In this document: in pieces, positions 7,082-10,544 of the stretch
Position numbering within the stretch: the stretch's first letter is position 1
Layout of the letters: the number at the start of each line of letters is the position of its first letter
Origin: Chitinophagaceae bacterium UBA2791
Lineage (GTDB): Bacteria > Bacteroidota > Bacteroidia > Chitinophagales > Chitinophagaceae
NCBI GenBank assembly: GCA_002352105.1
Contig: DEHV01000056.1
Span: forward strand, 7,905 to 18,448
DNA length: 10,544 nt
Direction: 5' to 3'
The notes under the pieces: model-generated
Databases searched by the model: none
The model's input: only the letters and a program-made list of their open reading frames with translations
Told to the model about the DNA's origin: nothing
Program-made: the position numbers and the translations under genes

Positions 7082-8410
7082 TTATTCCGGGATCAAATTG
7101 GTCTTTACAGCAGAAAATTTCTTCAATACCCTCTCCATTTCGCCGGTGATCCGGTCGTTGCAAAGGTTGCCGATACTGCCTTCATGGGTGTGTTTTAATC
7201 CCGTCGAGAGATCAAAGGCAAATATTCCCTTTTCAATATCTTCCCCGACCTTTTTATATGCTTCGCGAAAAGGAATGCCTTCGTTCACCAGTTGATTCAC
7301 GGCTTCCACGCTGAAGAGGTAGCGGTATTTTTCATCCTCCAGGATATGGTCTTTCACCGTCAGGTTGGAGATCATCAGCCCGGTCATATCCAGGCAATCC
7401 TTCAGCGTCTGAAAGGCGGGAAACAGGATCTCCTTGGTAAGCTGAAGGTCGCGGTGATAGCCCGAGGGAAGATTGTTCAGCAGTAGCGTCAGTTCATTGG
7501 GGATGGCCTGGATACGGTTGCACCTTGCCCGGATCAGTTCAAACACATCCGGGTTTTTCTTGTGCGGCATGATGCTGCTGCCGGTGGTCAGCGTGGAAGG
7601 AAAGGAAATAAATCCAAAGTTCTGACTGAGATAGAGGCAGCAATCCATGGCCAGCTTGCTCAGCGTGGCGGCTAAAGCCGACAGCGCCATAGAAGCGATC
7701 TTTTCTGTTTTACCCCTGCTCATCTGGGCATATGCCGAATTAAAGTTCAGGGTATCAAATCCCAATGCCTGCGTGGTCGCGGTCCTGTTGAGGGGAAAGG
7801 AAGAGCCGTATCCCGCGCCGCTGCCCAGCGGGTTCTTGTTGGCGATCGCGCATGCGGCGGCCAGCAGTTCCATATCATCCACCAGGCTCTCGGCGTAGGC
7901 GCCCAGCCATAATCCCGCGGAAGAGGGCATGGCGATCTGCAGGTGCGTATACCCCGGGATCAGTTTGTCTTTATTCTTTTCGCTTTGTTCGATGAGCAGG
8001 TCAAATATTTTTTTTACCTCGTCGCGGAGGGTCAGCAACTCGGCGCGCAGGAACAGCTTGATGTCTACCGCTACCTGGTCGTTCCTGCTGCGGCCGCTAT
8101 GGATCTTTTTGCCTGCGTCGCCGATCCTCCGGGTGAGCAGCAGCTCTACCTGCGAATGGATATCTTCCACCCCTTCTTCAATAACAAAACTGCCATTCCG
8201 GATCTCATCCAGGATAGCTTTCAAGCCTTGCAGGGCAAGCGCCGCTTCCTCTTTTTCCATGAGCCCGGTCTCCTGCAGCATGGACACATGGGCAATGGTG
8301 CCGGTCACATCATGGGCGGCCAGCAGGAGATCGAACTCATTGTCCCTCCCTACGGTAAATTTTTCTATCGCCTGCGATGTTTGGGTATTTTCTTTGCTCC
8401 AGAGTTTCAT
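7082..8410 (-). CDS. argH: Argininosuccinate lyase
   Basis: ArgH splits argininosuccinate into arginine and fumarate, the last step of arginine synthesis; it works as a cytosolic homotetramer of the fumarase/aspartase superfamily. I start it at the ATG at 8410 (MKLWSKEN..., 442 residues), the usual N-terminus, rather than an in-frame TTG two codons upstream. Visible residues are FTVGRDNEFD (18-27), HSGRSRNDQVAVD, GYTHLQ with the conserved His156, and the superfamily signature GSSIMPHKKNPD (277-288), which contains the catalytic serine loop. Length is slightly under the roughly 460 residues of E. coli ArgH. It begins 29 nt after the M20 deacylase stop and is the last gene of the arg cluster. 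Confidence 0.96.
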   Translation of the reverse strand: MKLWSKENTQTSQAIEKFTVGRDNEFDLLLAAHDVTGTIAHVSMLQETGLMEKEEAALALQGLKAILDEIRNGSFVIEEGVEDIHSQVELLLTRRIGDAGKKIHSGRSRNDQVAVDIKLFLRAELLTLRDEVKKIFDLLIEQSEKNKDKLIPGYTHLQIAMPSSAGLWLGAYAESLVDDMELLAAACAIANKNPLGSGAGYGSSFPLNRTATTQALGFDTLNFNSAYAQMSRGKTEKIASMALSALAATLSKLAMDCCLYLSQNFGFISFPSTLTTGSSIMPHKKNPDVFELIRARCNRIQAIPNELTLLLNNLPSGYHRDLQLTKEILFPAFQTLKDCLDMTGLMISNLTVKDHILEDEKYRYLFSVEAVNQLVNEGIPFREAYKKVGEDIEKGIFAFDLSTGLKHTHEGSIGNLCNDRITGEMERVLKKFSAVKTNLIPE

Positions 8411-8439
8411 AGTCAAAGTATTTATGGAAGATGGATCGC

Positions 8440-9528
8440 CTATAGTAAAACGTTATTCAGCAACTGAATATACAGTATTATGCCGTCTTTTATTTCATGC
8501 GTATAGATGTATTCGTCGGCCGTATGGCTGCGGGCGGAATCGCCGGGGCCCATTTTTAAGGCGGGAAAAGGCATCAGCGCCTTATCCGAGGTGGTGGGCG
8601 ATCCATAGCAGGTCCTGCCCAGTTGCAGCCCGGATCGTACCAGAGGATGATCTGCCGGGATCAGGGAAGACCTCATCCTGAGGCTCCTGGGAACCGCTTC
8701 GGAAACAATATTAGCCCTCACGGTATCCAGTATCTCCTCGAAGCGGTACAGCTCGTTCACCCGGATATCGGCGACAAAGCTGCATTGGGAGGGCACCACA
8801 TTATGCGCCTTGTTATCCGAACTGATCACCGTAACGCTCATTTTTACGGGGCCCAGCAATTCCGAGACCCTCGGAAAGGAATAGGCGCTGAACCACTCAA
8901 TATCCTTCATGGCCTTATAGATGGCATTGTCGCCCTCATTGCGCGCGGCGTGCCCCGCCTTGCCATGTGCCGTGCAATCCAATACCAGCAGCCCTTTTTC
9001 GGCAATGGCCATTTGCATCTGCGTAGGCTCGCCCACGATGCCGAAATCGATCGGGCCGAGGTCTTTCAGGAGCAGTTCAATGCCCTGGCTGCCTGAGATC
9101 TCTTCTTCCGCGGAGGCGGCGAGAATAAGATTGTATTTCAGGTCGCGCCGTTCGTAGTAATATAAAAATACCGCGATCAGGGACGCCAGCGATCCGCCGG
9201 CGTCGTTGCTGCCCAGTCCGTACAGCTTTCCGTCTTTCTCCTCCGGGGAAAAAGGATCCAGGGTATAGGATCGGTTAGGCTTCACCGTGTCATGATGCGA
9301 ATTCAGCAGGATGGACGGCTTGCCGGCGTCGAAGTATTTATTGCGGGCAAACACATTGTTTGCGATACGGAAATGTTCAATGTCCTTTGCGCCGAGGAAC
9401 CGGCAGATGAGCCCCGCGGTCTGGTCTTCTTCCTTGCTGAAGGAAGGAACGGCGATCAGGGTTTTCAGCAGCGTTATCGCTTCGGCAGAAAGCGTTTTTA
9501 TCAATTCATTATGGAGAAGGGTCGACAT
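8440..9528 (-). CDS. M20-family deacylase, probable N-acylcitrulline/N-acylornithine deacylase
   Basis: This is a di-zinc peptidase-family M20 amidohydrolase of 362 residues. Metal and catalytic positions are all present: SHHDTV with His78 and Asp80 (77-82), bridging Asp109 in GSNDAGG, the AEEE block with the general base Glu142 and ligand Glu143, Glu167 in VGEPT, the dimerisation-domain His193 in GKAGHAAR, and C-terminal His335 in SHTADEY. M20 members of arginine operons remove the acetyl (or succinyl) group from the pathway intermediate. Because the adjacent transcarbamylase looks like the N-acylornithine type, the substrate is more likely N-acetyl- or N-succinyl-citrulline than N-acetylornithine; this is inference from context. 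LysK- or DapE-like activity cannot be excluded from sequence alone. It starts 24 nt after argB. Confidence 0.85.
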   Translation of the reverse strand: MSTLLHNELIKTLSAEAITLLKTLIAVPSFSKEEDQTAGLICRFLGAKDIEHFRIANNVFARNKYFDAGKPSILLNSHHDTVKPNRSYTLDPFSPEEKDGKLYGLGSNDAGGSLASLIAVFLYYYERRDLKYNLILAASAEEEISGSQGIELLLKDLGPIDFGIVGEPTQMQMAIAEKGLLVLDCTAHGKAGHAARNEGDNAIYKAMKDIEWFSAYSFPRVSELLGPVKMSVTVISSDNKAHNVVPSQCSFVADIRVNELYRFEEILDTVRANIVSEAVPRSLRMRSSLIPADHPLVRSGLQLGRTCYGSPTTSDKALMPFPALKMGPGDSARSHTADEYIYTHEIKDGIILYIQLLNNVLL

Positions 9529-9552
9529 ATATTCTTTTCAGTTGGCGATCGC

Positions 9553-10344
9553 CTATGCAGGCTGGTTAACGATAAGGGTGCCGGATGTTCCGGCGATCAA
9601 TGTATGAAGATTCTCCGCCTTTCCGATGATCACTTTTTTTACTCCCCTATCCAAAGCGGCAAAAGCATTGTCTAATTTAGGGATCATGCCGGCAAAGATC
9701 GTCTGATCTGCTTTCAGCCGGCGATAGGAAACAGGATCGATGCGGGGGATGGTCGTTCTGTCGTCTGCCGCGTCCATCAGCACGCCGTTTTTTTCAAAGC
9801 CATAGATCAGGCTCGTTTCGCAGCGGCCGCTCATGGCGACGGCCAGCTCCTGCGCGATGGTATCGGCATTGGTGTTCAGCAACTGTCCTTTGCGATCGTG
9901 GGTGATGGGAGCTACCACGACCGACAGGCCGCGGCTGAGCAGGTTGTGAAAGAAATCCGGATCGACCCGGTCGATATCTCCCGCAAATCCGTAATCGATA
10001 TCGCCCTTCGTTCTTTTATGACCCTGTATGGCGTTGCCATCGGCGCCGCAGACCCCTATGGCGTCGCATTGATGCGACTGCAGCTGCGCCACTATGTTTT
10101 TATTGATGTACCCGGCATATACCATGGTAACGATCTTAAGCGTTTCGGCGTCGGTAATGCGCCGACCCTCGACCATTTGTTGGGGGATGCCCTTCTGTTC
10201 GGCCATGCGGGTGGCGAGCTTGCCGCCTCCGTGCACCAGTATCTTCTGTTCGGGAATCGCGGCAAACATTTCCAGGAAGGACGCCAGCTTGACGGCGTCG
10301 TCAATAATGTTTCCCCCGATCTTTATGACCAATAGTCTGCTCAT
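9553..10344 (-). CDS. argB: Acetylglutamate kinase
   Basis: ArgB phosphorylates N-acetylglutamate (in Bacteroidota possibly N-succinylglutamate) with ATP, the second step of arginine synthesis; it belongs to the amino-acid kinase family. The frame stays open upstream to an ATG at 10395, but I choose the ATG at 10342-10344. It puts LLVIKIGGN at the very N-terminus as in the family, gives 263 residues, and forms an ATGA overlap with the argF' stop. Visible sites are Lys8 and the GG of KIGG for phosphate binding, VHGGGK (37-42), the substrate-binding Arg in EGRRITD (59-65), LLNTNADT, and Lys223 in GMIPKLDNA, a catalytic lysine of the family. The tight overlap argues for translational coupling to argF'. 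No extra N-terminal helix of the arginine-inhibited hexameric ArgB type is present, so strong feedback inhibition by arginine is less expected. Confidence 0.93.
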   Translation of the reverse strand: MSRLLVIKIGGNIIDDAVKLASFLEMFAAIPEQKILVHGGGKLATRMAEQKGIPQQMVEGRRITDAETLKIVTMVYAGYINKNIVAQLQSHQCDAIGVCGADGNAIQGHKRTKGDIDYGFAGDIDRVDPDFFHNLLSRGLSVVVAPITHDRKGQLLNTNADTIAQELAVAMSGRCETSLIYGFEKNGVLMDAADDRTTIPRIDPVSYRRLKADQTIFAGMIPKLDNAFAALDRGVKKVIIGKAENLHTLIAGTSGTLIVNQPA

Positions 10345-10544
10345 ATCCGGTTGTTTCGGTTCAGTATCTCCGACAATACGGCTTGCGCTGCCCATACCCT
10401 GTTGGAAGCCTGCTGTGTTACAATGCTATTGGGCCCGTCCAGTATCTCATCGCTCAGTTCCACATTTCTTCTTACGGGCAAACAGTGCATTATTTTTGCG
10501 TTGTTGGTCGCTGCGATCTTCTCATTGGTAAGCATCCATTCGGG
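10341..10544 (-). CDS. argF': N-acetyl/N-succinyl-ornithine carbamoyltransferase, C-terminal end only
   Basis: Only the last 67 residues are inside the window; the frame runs off the right edge (reading PEWMLTNEK at its start). The segment contains KIMHCLPVRRNVELSDEILD followed by SNRVWAAQAVLSEIL. The HCLP loop is common to carbamoyltransferases, and HCLPVRRN with the ANNR/SNR-type helix after it is, as I recall, the form seen in N-acetylornithine (Xanthomonas) and N-succinylornithine (Bacteroides) enzymes rather than ordinary OTCase. These transfer a carbamoyl group to N-acylornithine, giving N-acylcitrulline. The residue that separates acetyl from succinyl preference lies in the missing N-terminal half. 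The TGA stop overlaps the argB start. Confidence 0.8.
   Translation of the reverse strand, partial: PEWMLTNEKIAATNNAKIMHCLPVRRNVELSDEILDGPNSIVTQQASNRVWAAQAVLSEILNRNNRI

Noticed and set aside
8411..8416. TTG start two codons upstream of the argH ATG
   Set aside because: The ATG at 8410 gives the usual MKLW start; there is no support for the rarer TTG.
7929..8681. Plus-strand open frame of 250 codons opposite argH and the M20 gene
   Set aside because: It lies antisense to two well-identified enzymes, shows a low-complexity Ser/Arg-rich translation with no family features, and spans the gap between two operon genes. It is a shadow of their codon usage.
10342..10395. Upstream ATG at 10395 for argB
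   Set aside because: It adds 17 residues inside argF' that match nothing in the family; the ATG at 10344 gives the standard N-terminus and an ATGA overlap.

Overview
The window looks like an ordinary chromosomal stretch of a Bacteroidota genome, most likely Chitinophagaceae or a close relative. Four things point there. Putative promoters carry the Bacteroidota -7 element TAnnTTTG, and start codons lack a consistent Shine-Dalgarno. There is a DUF3078-type outer-membrane protein. The arginine genes include a transcarbamylase with the HCLPVRRN motif typical of N-acetyl/N-succinylornithine enzymes. The protein sequences also resemble that family in general. All ten genes can be assigned to families, and two are cut by the window edges. 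I saw no mobile element, CRISPR array, tRNA or rRNA.

Left half, plus strand (1-4979). The window opens inside a membrane UDP-sugar:polyprenyl-phosphate sugar-1-phosphate transferase (WecA/TagO type). After a 193-nt gap with a good Bacteroidota promoter come frr (ribosome recycling factor) and a PPK2-family polyphosphate kinase. They end at a plausible intrinsic terminator and so look like a two-gene unit. Next is mscL, alone. A DUF3078 beta-barrel gene follows with its own candidate -7 element, and scpA (condensin kleisin) starts 9 nt after its stop, so these two are probably co-transcribed.

Right half, minus strand (10544-5079). Reading leftward, the order is argF' (3' end only), argB, an M20-family deacylase (argE-like), argH and then dxs. 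argF' and argB overlap by ATGA, and the next two gaps are 24 and 29 nt, which is a tight arginine operon. The gene set fits the N-acylated route, in which carbamoyl transfer happens on N-acetyl- or N-succinyl-ornithine, the M20 enzyme then removes the acyl group from N-acylcitrulline, and ArgH finishes the pathway. dxs (first step of the MEP isoprenoid pathway) lies 71 nt beyond argH with a dyad and a possible -7 element in the gap. It converges on scpA.

I did not find an undescribed system. The items worth a second look are small: the frr-ppk2 pairing with clear boundaries, the scpA link to an outer-membrane protein of unknown function, the acyl specificity of the arginine route, and several palindromes upstream of frr, mscL and dxs.
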